Source: an uncultured Flavobacteriales bacterium (GTDB lineage Bacteria; Bacteroidota; Bacteroidia; Flavobacteriales_D; Sanyastnellaceae). Taken from it: a stretch of DNA of 55,880 bases. Below are positions 28,185 through 36,617 of the stretch, in pieces. How positions within the stretch are numbered: position 1 is the first letter of the stretch; each line of letters starts with the position of its first letter. The position numbers and the translations under genes are program-made. The notes beneath the pieces were generated by a model that was not told the DNA's origin, ran no database searches, and was given only the letters and a program-made list of their open reading frames with translations. The stretch is from contig CALLLH010000029.1 of the NCBI GenBank assembly GCA_938082505.1, positions 1 through 55,880 on the forward strand, read 5' to 3'.

Positions 28185-29120
28185 TCAGAATCCCGGCAGC
28201 CACAGGCACTGCATGAATCCGGTGACGAGGCAGAGGAGCAGCCAACGGTCTGCCTGCTTCCATCGGGGTTTCCCTCCGGAGATGGACAGGATGGCGAGCA
28301 ACATGAAGGGCAGGGGGGCCATCCATTGCAGCCAGCCTGAAGCCCCTTTGGGGTGCAAGGCCATCAAGGCAGTCACGTAGGCCACCATCAAGGTTGTGAT
28401 CAGCACGAGGACAACCCAGTAGGTAGTGCGCGCCCCGAATCGGATGGGAATGGACTGCTTGCCTGCAAGGCGATCCCCTGGTTCATCCCGGGCATCCTTG
28501 ACGATTTCGCGTGCCAGCCCCACCCCGAATGCCATGCCGCCAAAGCCGAGCAGGGGCCAGCTCATGCGCCACAGATCCCCTCCGTGCATGGGCGCCTCCA
28601 ACAAGGCCAGCCACAGCGGCACAAGGCCGAGGAGACCGGCCACGACCATGTTGCCGAGGATGGGGATGGCCTTCCAACGGGCGCTGTATTGCCACAGGGC
28701 AAAGGAGACGGCCAAGGCGACGAGCAGCAGGGACCAGTCGGCATGCTTCCAGGTGAGGTAAGCCGCGATGGAGATTCCTGCGATGTGGAGCACGGCGTGG
28801 GCCATCATCAGGACCCGCCGTTTGATGGACCGGTCCACGATGGCGATTTCCGGTCGGTTGACCCGGTCCTCGGTCACATCGAAATAGGCGTTGATCAGGT
28901 TGCCTCCCGCCATCAACAGGACCACCACCGCGGTGCCGAGCAGGAAATCAACCTCGGGCAGCTGCGTGAATTGCCCGGCCGGTTCCCAACGGGCCATCCA
29001 GCCATGGCGCAGGGAAATCAGGGTGCCCGCTCCAATGACGAGGTTCAGGGGGCGCGCCAATCGGATGATTCCGAATAGGTTGCCCCTTTTGCTCGACAAT
29101 GCGTTCGGCTGGGTTTTCAT
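28185..29120 (-). CDS. UbiA family prenyltransferase
   Basis: A 311-residue multi-pass inner-membrane enzyme that transfers a polyprenyl chain to an acceptor. Both Asp-rich sites are present: NAYFDVTEDRVNRP (NxxxDxxxD) near residue 95 and REIVKDARDEPGD (DxxxD) near residue 210, which bind the prenyl diphosphate through Mg2+. About eight hydrophobic helices are visible. The acceptor is uncertain: in Bacteroidota such proteins are often labelled geranylgeranylglycerol-phosphate synthase-like or quinone prenyltransferases. It is the third gene of an operon, starting 3 bases after the glycosylasparaginase stop. The ATG at 29120 gives a sensible short cytoplasmic N-terminus. Confidence 0.88.
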   Translation of the reverse strand: MKTQPNALSSKRGNLFGIIRLARPLNLVIGAGTLISLRHGWMARWEPAGQFTQLPEVDFLLGTAVVVLLMAGGNLINAYFDVTEDRVNRPEIAIVDRSIKRRVLMMAHAVLHIAGISIAAYLTWKHADWSLLLVALAVSFALWQYSARWKAIPILGNMVVAGLLGLVPLWLALLEAPMHGGDLWRMSWPLLGFGGMAFGVGLAREIVKDARDEPGDRLAGKQSIPIRFGARTTYWVVLVLITTLMVAYVTALMALHPKGASGWLQWMAPLPFMLLAILSISGGKPRWKQADRWLLLCLVTGFMQCLWLPGF

Positions 29121-29123
29121 GGG

Positions 29124-30122
29124 TCAACGGAGTGCTGTGCCATCCACCAATGTGGCGCTGCCGGCGATGGTGCGGACGTAATTGAAACCCGGGTGGATGG
29201 CGAATGCGCCAGCATTGCCCCGGGTATCCATGGCAAGGTAGCCGACCTGGAGGTCATCGGTGGGCATGGCACTGGCGATGCGGCGGACGGCCTCCTCACA
29301 GGCTTCCTGCGGTGTTTGTCCCTGCCGGATCAATTCCACCACGAGGAAGGAGCCGACCGTGCGCATGACGGCTTCGCCGAGCCCCGTTGCGGTGCAGGCG
29401 CCGAATTCGTTGTCCACGAACAGCCCTGCACCGATGATGGGGCTGTCGCCCACACGACCGCGCAATTTGAAGGCGAGGCCGCTCGTGGTGCAGGCCCCTG
29501 CCAGGTTTCCCTCGAGGTCCTGGGCGATCATGCCGATCGTATCGTGGTTCTCGACGTTGATGATGGGCTTGTACTCGGCGCTTTGCTTCCAGTCTTCCCA
29601 GGCTTTGCGGCTGTCTTCCGTGAGGAGGTTGGTCGTTTTGAACCCCCTGGAAATGGCAAATTCCCGGGCGCCCTCACCCGCGAGCAGGACGTGGGGCGTC
29701 TCCTCCATGACGGCGCGGGCCACCTTGACGGGGTGCTCGATGTCCTCCATGAAGCACACCCCGCCCGCGTTGCCGTCTGGCCCCATGACGCAGGCGTCGA
29801 GGGTCACCTTGCCGGAGCGGTCAGGACGTCCTCCAAGCCCCACAGAGGCGCCATTCGGGTCGCTTTCGACGAGCGCTGTCCCCTCGACGACCGCGTCCAG
29901 TGCGGTTCCGCCTTGCTGCATCAGGCGCCAACCTTCCGCATTGGACACGAGACCGTGGTTCCAGGTGGCGAGCATGTGACCCTCCTTGAAACGAGTGCCG
30001 GAATCCAAGGGGGAACCTGGGGTGGCTGCATGCTCGAAAGCATGGAGCATGCGGGTGGGGGCAACACCAAGGGCAGCGGCTACTGCTGCCGCACGGCGGA
30101 TGAAGGACCTGCGATGGAGCAT
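29124..30122 (-). CDS. N4-(beta-N-acetylglucosaminyl)-L-asparaginase (glycosylasparaginase), Tat-exported
   Basis: A 332-residue Ntn-hydrolase that splits GlcNAc from asparagine. The catalytic centre ENHDTIGM is intact: the chain should cut itself between Asp194 and Thr195, leaving Thr195 as nucleophile, as in the enzyme of Elizabethkingia meningoseptica (formerly Flavobacterium). Other family marks are WNHGLVSNAEGWRLMQQGGTA-type opening sequence, GASVGLGGRPDRSGKV and the beta-chain GRVGDSPIIGAGLFVDN. The N-terminus carries twin arginines (HRRSFIRRAAAVAAALG), a Tat signal, so it acts in the periplasm after folding inside. ATG 30122 is preferred over a GTG two codons earlier. It lies 9 bases after the exporter gene and 3 before UbiA. 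Substrates would be deglycosylated glycoprotein fragments; that is inference. Confidence 0.93.
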   Translation of the reverse strand: MLHRRSFIRRAAAVAAALGVAPTRMLHAFEHAATPGSPLDSGTRFKEGHMLATWNHGLVSNAEGWRLMQQGGTALDAVVEGTALVESDPNGASVGLGGRPDRSGKVTLDACVMGPDGNAGGVCFMEDIEHPVKVARAVMEETPHVLLAGEGAREFAISRGFKTTNLLTEDSRKAWEDWKQSAEYKPIINVENHDTIGMIAQDLEGNLAGACTTSGLAFKLRGRVGDSPIIGAGLFVDNEFGACTATGLGEAVMRTVGSFLVVELIRQGQTPQEACEEAVRRIASAMPTDDLQVGYLAMDTRGNAGAFAIHPGFNYVRTIAGSATLVDGTALR

Positions 30123-30131
30123 GGTCACAAG

Positions 30132-32495
30132 TTAAGCGCGGTGGGGCAGCAGCAGCAGGGGAAGCAAGGCGAGGTCGACCAGCACCGCGAAAGCCAGGGT
30201 CAGCGATACGAGCAGGCCGATGTGAAAGGTGCCTTCAAAGCTGCTCAGCATGAGGGTGGAGAATCCGCCGCACAGGATGATGGAGGTGACGATGATGGCC
30301 TTTCCTGTGGAGACGAAGGTGCGCCGCAGTGCCCACAGCGGGCCGACGCCTTGGGAAAGCAACAGGCGGTATTTGGCCAGGAAATGCAGGGTGTCGTCCA
30401 CCGCGATGCCGAAAGCTATGGTGAAGATGATCGAGGTGGAGACCTTGAGGTCGATGTCCATGGCGCCCATGAATCCCGCGATGAACAACAAGGGGAGCAT
30501 GTTGGGTACGAGGGACACCAGGACCATCCGCAGGCTGCGGAACAGGATGCCGACGATCAACGCCACCACCGCAAAGGCGATGAGCAGACCCAGCACCATG
30601 TCGGAGGCGAGAAAGCGGTTGTTGAGGTCAATCAGGTTGGCGGTGCCGGTGGGCTCCAGCCGGAATGGGGGAACTTCGAAATTCGAATGCAGGAGGGCCT
30701 CGGCTCCTGCCAGGAAGCGCGCATTGCGCGCGGCAATTTCCTTGGCCCCGACGTCGGCGGTCTTGGCGGTCAGGCGCGCGAGTCCTGCATCCACGTCCAC
30801 CCAGTCGCCCCATCCCGCTGTATTGGAACTCCTCCCTTCGGCGTTCCTGTCTGTGCGTTTGAGTGACTTCAACAACCGCTGCAGGGCCTGTCCATCGGGA
30901 ATCCGTGCCTGTGATGGCCGGTCTCCCTGCATCAGGCGATGGGCCTGTCGCGCAAGGCGTCCCGGCCCCATCAGCGCACCCGCCTCGAGTTCGCGCTCGA
31001 GCAGGTGTTCGATGCTGTCCATGGCGGCAAGGACTCCGGGCTCGGAAAAGATATCGCGGCCGGGTTCGAAACGATAGGCCAGTTCATAGGGGCGGACACC
31101 GGCGAAGGCTTCTTCGAAGAATTGGAACTCCATCCGCAGGGGGTCGTCCTCCCTGAGGTCCTCGAGCAGGTAATTGTTCACGTCGATGCGCATCAGCAAG
31201 GCCACGGAAGTTGCCGTGCCTGCAATGGCCAGGAGGAATATGAGCTTGCGGTGCCGCACGACACGGATGAACCAGCGGTTCAAGGGTACGGTCCAAGGTG
31301 AGCCTGTCTGGGGTTTTTCGGTCGTGCGCAATGGGGCTTTCGAGCGCAACAGGACGGCCGGCAACAGGGAGAAGGCCAGGCCGAAGGCGATGAAGACCCC
31401 TGCGGCGGTGTAGGCCCCGAATTCCCGAATGGGGCGGATGGACGAACCCAGCAAGGTCAGGAATCCGACCGCGGTGGTGAGGGAGGTGAGAAAGGTGGCG
31501 ATTCCGACTTCCCTGAAGGCTTTGCGCAAGGCCTTGAAGGGAGAGAGTCCCGATCGCAGTTCGTCCAGGTAGCGGGTGATGATGTGCACCACATCGCTCA
31601 TCCCGACCACGAAAATGATCGTGGGCAGGACGATGGTCATGATGTCGATGTCCTTTCCGGTCAACTCCATGAAGGCCAGCGTACCCAGGCCACTGAGCAG
31701 GATGACCGCCAGGGGGATCACGATGCCCCACCAGGTGCGGAAGGCGAGGAAAAGGAAGGCGATCAGGAGGACCAATCCCAGCCCGACGAAGAGGACAACT
31801 TCCCGCTCCATGACGCTGACGTAGTGGACCTGTGCATGGGCCCTTCCCGCGCGGTGGGTCTGCACGAGGAGGCCTGCCCGTTCCTCGTGCTGTCGCCACC
31901 GATCCAGTGCGGCATCCATGCCGAGGGCAATGCTGTCACACCCCCGCTTCGACAGCATGGGCGTTTGCAGCACCGTCAGGGCCAGCGCCTTGCCATCGGT
32001 GCTGAACGCCGACCCTACGAGTCCTTGTCGGTTCCAGATGGAAGTGCTGTCGGCCTGCAGTTTGTCAGGTTGCTGCCAGCGCAGCACCGGACGCTGGAAT
32101 ACCATGCCGATGGCGGGGTCCTGCACGGGCAGGGTCATGTCCAGTGGACTCACGATGCCGGTGACCCCATGAATTTTTGTCAGTTCCTCTTCGAGCCGGT
32201 GCACGGCGGCGAGGAAGGTGGTGTCGAAGATGCCCCCTTCGTGCTGCAGTCCGATGAGCACGAAATCATTGTCCGTGGAAAAGGTCTCCCGGAACTGCAA
32301 GTAAAACGCCGTTTCCGGTTGATCCTCAGGAAAGAAGCTCTCGAAATCATAATCGAATCCGAGTTGGAGCGCCCGCCATCCGGAGAAAGCCGTGAGCAGG
32401 CCGATGGCCAGCATGACCCAACCTGCGCGCCGCCGCCAGCGGGCGGTTGTCGCCAGTTCGGATGAGGCAGGAGAGGGCGGGTTGGAGCCGATCAC
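30132..32495 (-). CDS. MMPL/RND superfamily exporter (HAE3-type)
   Basis: A 787-residue inner-membrane protein with two halves, each having one helix, a periplasmic domain and a five-helix bundle. The first helix is WVMLAIGLLTAFSGW (about 26-40), followed by FDYDFESFFPEDQP. TM blocks 2-6 contain FVVGMSDVVHIITRYLDE, and the second half repeats this as FGIAVDDTLHFLAKYR. The paired Asp residues in these helices fit the proton relay seen in MMPL/hydrophobe exporters. At 787 residues it matches the HAE3/lipid exporter class rather than the over-1000-residue AcrB class. The start is a GTG at 32495; the next Met is 27 codons in, inside the first helix. First gene of an operon with glycosylasparaginase and UbiA. 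A hydrophobic or lipid-like substrate is inferred from the family only. Confidence 0.88.
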   Translation of the reverse strand: MIGSNPPSPASSELATTARWRRRAGWVMLAIGLLTAFSGWRALQLGFDYDFESFFPEDQPETAFYLQFRETFSTDNDFVLIGLQHEGGIFDTTFLAAVHRLEEELTKIHGVTGIVSPLDMTLPVQDPAIGMVFQRPVLRWQQPDKLQADSTSIWNRQGLVGSAFSTDGKALALTVLQTPMLSKRGCDSIALGMDAALDRWRQHEERAGLLVQTHRAGRAHAQVHYVSVMEREVVLFVGLGLVLLIAFLFLAFRTWWGIVIPLAVILLSGLGTLAFMELTGKDIDIMTIVLPTIIFVVGMSDVVHIITRYLDELRSGLSPFKALRKAFREVGIATFLTSLTTAVGFLTLLGSSIRPIREFGAYTAAGVFIAFGLAFSLLPAVLLRSKAPLRTTEKPQTGSPWTVPLNRWFIRVVRHRKLIFLLAIAGTATSVALLMRIDVNNYLLEDLREDDPLRMEFQFFEEAFAGVRPYELAYRFEPGRDIFSEPGVLAAMDSIEHLLERELEAGALMGPGRLARQAHRLMQGDRPSQARIPDGQALQRLLKSLKRTDRNAEGRSSNTAGWGDWVDVDAGLARLTAKTADVGAKEIAARNARFLAGAEALLHSNFEVPPFRLEPTGTANLIDLNNRFLASDMVLGLLIAFAVVALIVGILFRSLRMVLVSLVPNMLPLLFIAGFMGAMDIDLKVSTSIIFTIAFGIAVDDTLHFLAKYRLLLSQGVGPLWALRRTFVSTGKAIIVTSIILCGGFSTLMLSSFEGTFHIGLLVSLTLAFAVLVDLALLPLLLLPHRA

Positions 32496-32562
32496 GGAGC
32501 TGGAAGGTCAAGGGCGTTGAGCAAAGGAACACCTCCTCGACCTTCCGGTTCTTCCGTTCATG

Positions 32563-32594
32563 AAAAAGGCGGACCGCATCGGGTCCGCCTTTTT
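32563..32594 (-). terminator. Perfect hairpin terminator downstream of dnaK
   Basis: A perfect 13-bp stem (aaaaaggcggacc / ggtccgccttttt) with a six-base loop, flanked by A and T runs on either side, so it can act in both directions. It lies 20 bases after the dnaK stop and 68 bases before the exporter start, separating two same-strand transcripts. Confidence 0.9.
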
Positions 32595-32613
32595 CCTTCG
32601 GATTGAAGTGGGA

Positions 32614-34527
32614 TTACTTCTCTTCGTTGACTTCTTCGAAATCGACATCGGTGACTTCCTCCTCGCCGGGGGCCGTCGCCTCGGATGCTCCGCCGGCATT
32701 GCCCTCCTGGGTTCCGGCTTCCTGACTGGCCTTGTACATCTCCTCGCTTGCGGCGGAGAAGGCCTGGTTGAGTCCTTCTATGCCGGCTTTGCACCGGTCC
32801 ACATCCTGAGCGGCATGGGCCTCCTTCAGCGCTGCGATGGCGGCCTCGATGGGCGCCTTCTTGTCTTCTGGCAGCTTGTCGCCGAACTCCCCGAGTTGCT
32901 TCTCGGTTTGGAAGACCAGGCTGTCCGCCTGGTTGAGAACCTCCACGCGTTCCTTGGCGGCCTTGTCCGAGTCCGCGTTGGCGGCGGCTTCGTCCTTCAT
33001 CTGTTGGATTTCCTGGTCGCTGAGTCCACTGGAGGCCTCGATCCTGATCTTCTGTTCCTTGCCGGTGGCCTTGTCCTTGGCGCTCACGTTGATGATGCCG
33101 TTGGCGTCGATGTCAAAGGAGACCTCGATCTGCGGAACACCGCGCGGAGCAGGGGGGATGTCCGACAACTGGAAGCGGCCGATGGACCGGTTGTCCGCGG
33201 CCATGGACCGTTCGCCCTGCAGGACGTTGATGTCCACACTCGGTTGGTTGTCGCTCGCCGTGGAGAAGGTCTCGCTCTTCTTGGTCGGAATGGTGGTGTT
33301 GGCCTCGATCAGTTTGGTCATCACGCCACCCATGGTCTCGATGCCGAGGGAGAGGGGCGTCACATCCAGCAGGAGGACGTCCTTCACGTCGCCGCTGAGG
33401 ACACCGCCTTGAATGGCAGCACCCAATGCGACCACTTCGTCAGGATTGACACCCTTGGAAGGCTCTTTGCCGAAGAAGGCCTTCACGGCGTCCTGGACAG
33501 CGGGGATCCGTGTGGAGCCGCCGACGAGGATGACTTCATCGATGTCGCTGTTGTCGAGTCCGGCTGCCTTGAGCGCGGTCTGGCACGGTTCGATCGTCCG
33601 CTTGACCAGGCTGTCGGTCAGTTGTTCGAAGGTGGCGCGGCTCATCGTCCGGACAAGGTGCTTCGGCACGCCGTCCACCGGCATGATGTAGGGCAGGTTG
33701 ATCTCGGAGCTGGAGGTGCTGCTGAGTTCAATCTTGGCCTTCTCCGCGGCTTCCTTCAGGCGTTGGAGCGCCATGGGGTCCTTGCTGAGGTCGAGTCCAC
33801 CATTCTCATCCTTGAATTCCTGGACGAGCCAGTCGATGATGGTCTGGTCGAAATCGTCGCCACCCAAGTGGGTATCACCATCCGTGGAGAGCACTTCGAA
33901 GACGCCGTCTCCAAGTTCTAGGATGCTGACGTCGTGGGTGCCACCGCCCAGGTCGAACACCACGATTTTCTGGTCAATGGCCTTCTTGTCCAATCCATAG
34001 GCGAGCGCGGCAGCCGTGGGTTCGTTGATGATCCGCTTTACCTCGAGGCCGGCGATTTCCCCGGCCTCCTTGGTGGCCTGCCGCTGGCTGTCGTTGAAAT
34101 ACGCGGGTACCGTGACCACGGCTCCGGTGACTTCTGTGCCGAGGTAATCCTCCGCCGTCTTCTTCATTTTCTGCAGGATCATCGCACTGATTTCCTGCGG
34201 ACTGTAATTGCGCTCGTCAATCTTGATGCGGGCGGTTCCCCCGTCCGCCTCCACGACTTTGTAAGGCACGCGGCCGGCTTCCTTGCTGACCTCCTTGAAC
34301 ATTTGCCCCATGAACCGCTTGACGGAATAGATGGTCTTCGTCGGATTCGTGATGGCCTGGCGCTTGGCAGGATCGCCGACCTTGCGCTCTCCGTCCTGAA
34401 CGAAGGCAACGATGGAAGGCGTGGTGCGCTTGCCCTCGCTGTTGTTGATGACGACGGGCTCGTTGCCCTCCATGACTGCGACACAGGAATTGGTGGTCCC
34501 GAGGTCGATGCCGATGATCTTGCTCAT
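32614..34527 (-). CDS. dnaK: Molecular chaperone DnaK (Hsp70)
   Basis: A 637-residue Hsp70, the normal length. The nucleotide-binding domain (about 1-380) begins [19 protein letters not shown], with later [31 protein letters not shown] and [15 protein letters not shown] signatures. Then come the hydrophobic linker [15 protein letters not shown], the peptide-binding domain, the helical lid and an acidic tail ([15 protein letters not shown]) for co-chaperone or client contacts. It binds unfolded peptides in an ATP cycle with DnaJ and GrpE, which are not in the window. It is transcribed alone, bounded by a strong terminator downstream and the divergent BtuF-like gene upstream (175 bases). No heat-shock operator such as CIRCE was seen. 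Confidence 0.98.
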   Translation of the reverse strand: MSKIIGIDLGTTNSCVAVMEGNEPVVINNSEGKRTTPSIVAFVQDGERKVGDPAKRQAITNPTKTIYSVKRFMGQMFKEVSKEAGRVPYKVVEADGGTARIKIDERNYSPQEISAMILQKMKKTAEDYLGTEVTGAVVTVPAYFNDSQRQATKEAGEIAGLEVKRIINEPTAAALAYGLDKKAIDQKIVVFDLGGGTHDVSILELGDGVFEVLSTDGDTHLGGDDFDQTIIDWLVQEFKDENGGLDLSKDPMALQRLKEAAEKAKIELSSTSSSEINLPYIMPVDGVPKHLVRTMSRATFEQLTDSLVKRTIEPCQTALKAAGLDNSDIDEVILVGGSTRIPAVQDAVKAFFGKEPSKGVNPDEVVALGAAIQGGVLSGDVKDVLLLDVTPLSLGIETMGGVMTKLIEANTTIPTKKSETFSTASDNQPSVDINVLQGERSMAADNRSIGRFQLSDIPPAPRGVPQIEVSFDIDANGIINVSAKDKATGKEQKIRIEASSGLSDQEIQQMKDEAAANADSDKAAKERVEVLNQADSLVFQTEKQLGEFGDKLPEDKKAPIEAAIAALKEAHAAQDVDRCKAGIEGLNQAFSAASEEMYKASQEAGTQEGNAGGASEATAPGEEEVTDVDFEEVNEEK

Positions 34528-34702
34528 ATGTGGAATTTGTTGGGTTGACTCGTATGGTTGGCCTTTCAGCTCGCCGGCCTATGGACAAATGCGGTGCCAA
34601 TGCCACTGACCTGTCGTGCGACTGACATGTTGTCGGGAATGGTGGAGCGTTTTGACAGCATCGTCACCTTCGGGGCGGGGTAACGTGCATCTTTGTCACC
34701 TC

Positions 34703-35482
34703 ATGCTGGTAGTGGATGACAGGGGGATCCCCTTGGAATTGGATGGGGTGCCCCAAAGGATGGTGAGCCTGGTGCCCTCCCTGACGGAAACCCTGGTGGA
34801 CCTGGGGGCGGAAGATCGCATTGTCGGCGTGACGAAATTCTGCACCCGACCAGGTCACCTGCGCAAGAAGCGCAAGCGCATCGGGGGAACGAAGGGCATC
34901 AACATCGCAGAGGTGATGGACCTGAAACCGGATCTGGTCCTGGCGAACCTCGAGGAGAATGAGGCCCAGGATGTCATGGCCCTCGAGATTGCGGGCATAC
35001 CCTGCTGGGTCTGCGATGTCCGCTCCGTGGAACGCGCGTTTTCTCTCCTTCACGACCTGGGCGCGCTGACGGGAAATCCGGAGGGGGGACTCAGGTTGGC
35101 AGGGGAAATCAGGTTGGATTGGGAGCAAGGCCGCACCCGATTCAGGCCCGTTGCAAGCAGGGTGGCATATGCTGTCTGGCGCAACCCTTGGATGTGGGCG
35201 GGGTCGGATGCCTACATCCAGGACGTGCTGCGCTGGTGGGGCTGGAATCCTTGGCCTTCCGTGCCCCGGTATCCCGAGATGGACATGGAATCCCTGCTCG
35301 CGGCAGCAGTGGAGGAGGTGTTGCTGCCGACGGAGCCCTTTCCATTCAAGGAGGCTCACCGCAGTGAGTGTGCCGGATTGAAGTCCCGTTTGGTGGATGG
35401 GGAGATGTTCAGCTGGTACGGGAGTCGGATGCAGTACGTTCCGCGCTACATGGAGGGTCTGTTCGTCCAGGACCCTGAGTGA
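34703..35482 (+). CDS. BtuF-like helical-backbone metal-complex-binding protein without signal peptide
   Basis: A 259-residue protein of the periplasmic-binding-protein 2 type (BtuF/FecB fold), recognised from QRMVSLVPSLTETLVDLG, the segment FCTRPGHLRKKRKRIGG, DLKPDLVLANLEENEAQD and PCWVCDVRS, in the order usual for cobalamin or haem/iron-complex binders. The chosen ATG at 34703 gives MLVVDDRGIPLELDG with no signal peptide or lipobox; an upstream in-frame start adds 29 unconvincing residues, also without one. No permease or ATPase genes are adjacent. The family includes ABC transporter substrate-binding components, but localisation here is unclear, so a cytoplasmic corrinoid or metal role is possible. 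It is divergent from dnaK and is followed 58 bases later by the oxidoreductase gene. Confidence 0.78.
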   Translation: MLVVDDRGIPLELDGVPQRMVSLVPSLTETLVDLGAEDRIVGVTKFCTRPGHLRKKRKRIGGTKGINIAEVMDLKPDLVLANLEENEAQDVMALEIAGIPCWVCDVRSVERAFSLLHDLGALTGNPEGGLRLAGEIRLDWEQGRTRFRPVASRVAYAVWRNPWMWAGSDAYIQDVLRWWGWNPWPSVPRYPEMDMESLLAAAVEEVLLPTEPFPFKEAHRSECAGLKSRLVDGEMFSWYGSRMQYVPRYMEGLFVQDPE

Positions 35483-35540
35483 ATCGAATTGCCGACTTTT
35501 GTCTAGCCCTGGCATTCAGTCGGGATTGGAAGACCACGCT

Positions 35541-36617
35541 ATGGAACCAACACCGCTTAAATTCGGCATCGTCGGTATGGGCCACATCGGTAAGCGCCAT
35601 GCCGAAATGATCAGGCGGCAGGAAGGGTGTCTGCTCGTGGCAGGGTGTGACATCCGAGCCAAGGAGGCCCTGGACGTCCAGGATGACTTTGCCTACCACC
35701 TTGATTTCAGTGCCATGCTTGCGGCGCATGGGGATCTTGATGTCGTGTGCATCTGCACCCCGAATGGGCTCCATTCCAGCCAAGCCATTGAAGCATTGGA
35801 AGCGGGTAACCATGTGGTCATCGAGAAGCCCATGGCCCTCAGCAGTGCCGAAGGAGAAGCCGTCTTGCACAAGGCTTTGGAAGTTGGCCGACAGGTGTTC
35901 TGTGTGATGCAGAACCGCTACAGCCCGCCGAGTTTATGGCTCAAGGAAATTGTGGATTCAGGAAGGCTGGGCAGCATCCACATGGTGCAGGTGAATTGTT
36001 TCTGGAACCGGGATGACCGCTATTACGGCAAGATCCCGTGGAAAGGAACCTTGGACCTGGACGGGGGCACCCTGTTCACCCAATTCAGTCACTTCATCGA
36101 TATCGTCTACTGGTTGTTCGGTGACATGCACAATTTCACCTCCCGGTTTGCAGATTTCGCGCACGCGCACAACACCGACTTCGAAGATTCGGGACTGGTG
36201 ATGTTCGAGTTCGTTCAGGGAGGCTTGGGCAGCCTGCAATTCTCCACCGCCGTGGCCGAGGCCAATTTCGAGAGCTCACTGACGATTGTTGCGGAACGGG
36301 GAACGGTCAAGGTCGGGGGGCAGTACATGAACGAAGTCGAATACTGTCGGATCGAGGATTACGAAATGCCCGTGTTGCCGCCATCCAATCCTGCCAACGA
36401 TTACGGTCATTACAAGGGCAGTGCGGCCAACCACGGCTACGTGTTCCAGAATGTCTACGAAACATTGAGGGGCGCCGGTCGGATTTCCACGAATGCCCTC
36501 GAGGGGCTCAAGGTGGTGGACATCATCGAACGCATCTATTCCGCAGCGGACCGTGGACTGAAGCAGGTGGCGGAGCTCAAGGAGACTTCCATTGCGGACG
36601 GTAAGGCTGAATCCTAG
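35541..36617 (+). CDS. Gfo/Idh/MocA family oxidoreductase
   Basis: A 358-residue NAD(P)-dependent sugar or inositol dehydrogenase-type enzyme. The Rossmann fold opens with FGIVGMGHIGKRHAEM (GxGxxG), then VVCICTPNGLHSSQAIEAL and the catalytic EKP motif in HVVIEKPMALSSAEGE. The C-terminal half has DLDGGTLFTQFSHFIDIVYW, with the usual catalytic-site Asp/Gly and His region. The overall look is close to UDP-N-acetyl-glucosaminuronate 3-dehydrogenases (WlbA/WbpB type), suggesting surface polysaccharide sugar synthesis, but no such genes are adjacent, so the substrate is unproven. Start ATG 35541; an upstream in-frame reading overlaps the BtuF-like gene and is rejected. Its stop overlaps the convergent SpoIIE gene by four bases. 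Confidence 0.88.
   Translation: MEPTPLKFGIVGMGHIGKRHAEMIRRQEGCLLVAGCDIRAKEALDVQDDFAYHLDFSAMLAAHGDLDVVCICTPNGLHSSQAIEALEAGNHVVIEKPMALSSAEGEAVLHKALEVGRQVFCVMQNRYSPPSLWLKEIVDSGRLGSIHMVQVNCFWNRDDRYYGKIPWKGTLDLDGGTLFTQFSHFIDIVYWLFGDMHNFTSRFADFAHAHNTDFEDSGLVMFEFVQGGLGSLQFSTAVAEANFESSLTIVAERGTVKVGGQYMNEVEYCRIEDYEMPVLPPSNPANDYGHYKGSAANHGYVFQNVYETLRGAGRISTNALEGLKVVDIIERIYSAADRGLKQVAELKETSIADGKAES

Noticed and set aside
34528-34702. Heat-shock operator (CIRCE) or sigma-54 promoter upstream of dnaK
   Set aside because: No TTAGCACTC inverted repeat is present, and a TGGCA-like string lacks the correct second half and spacing.
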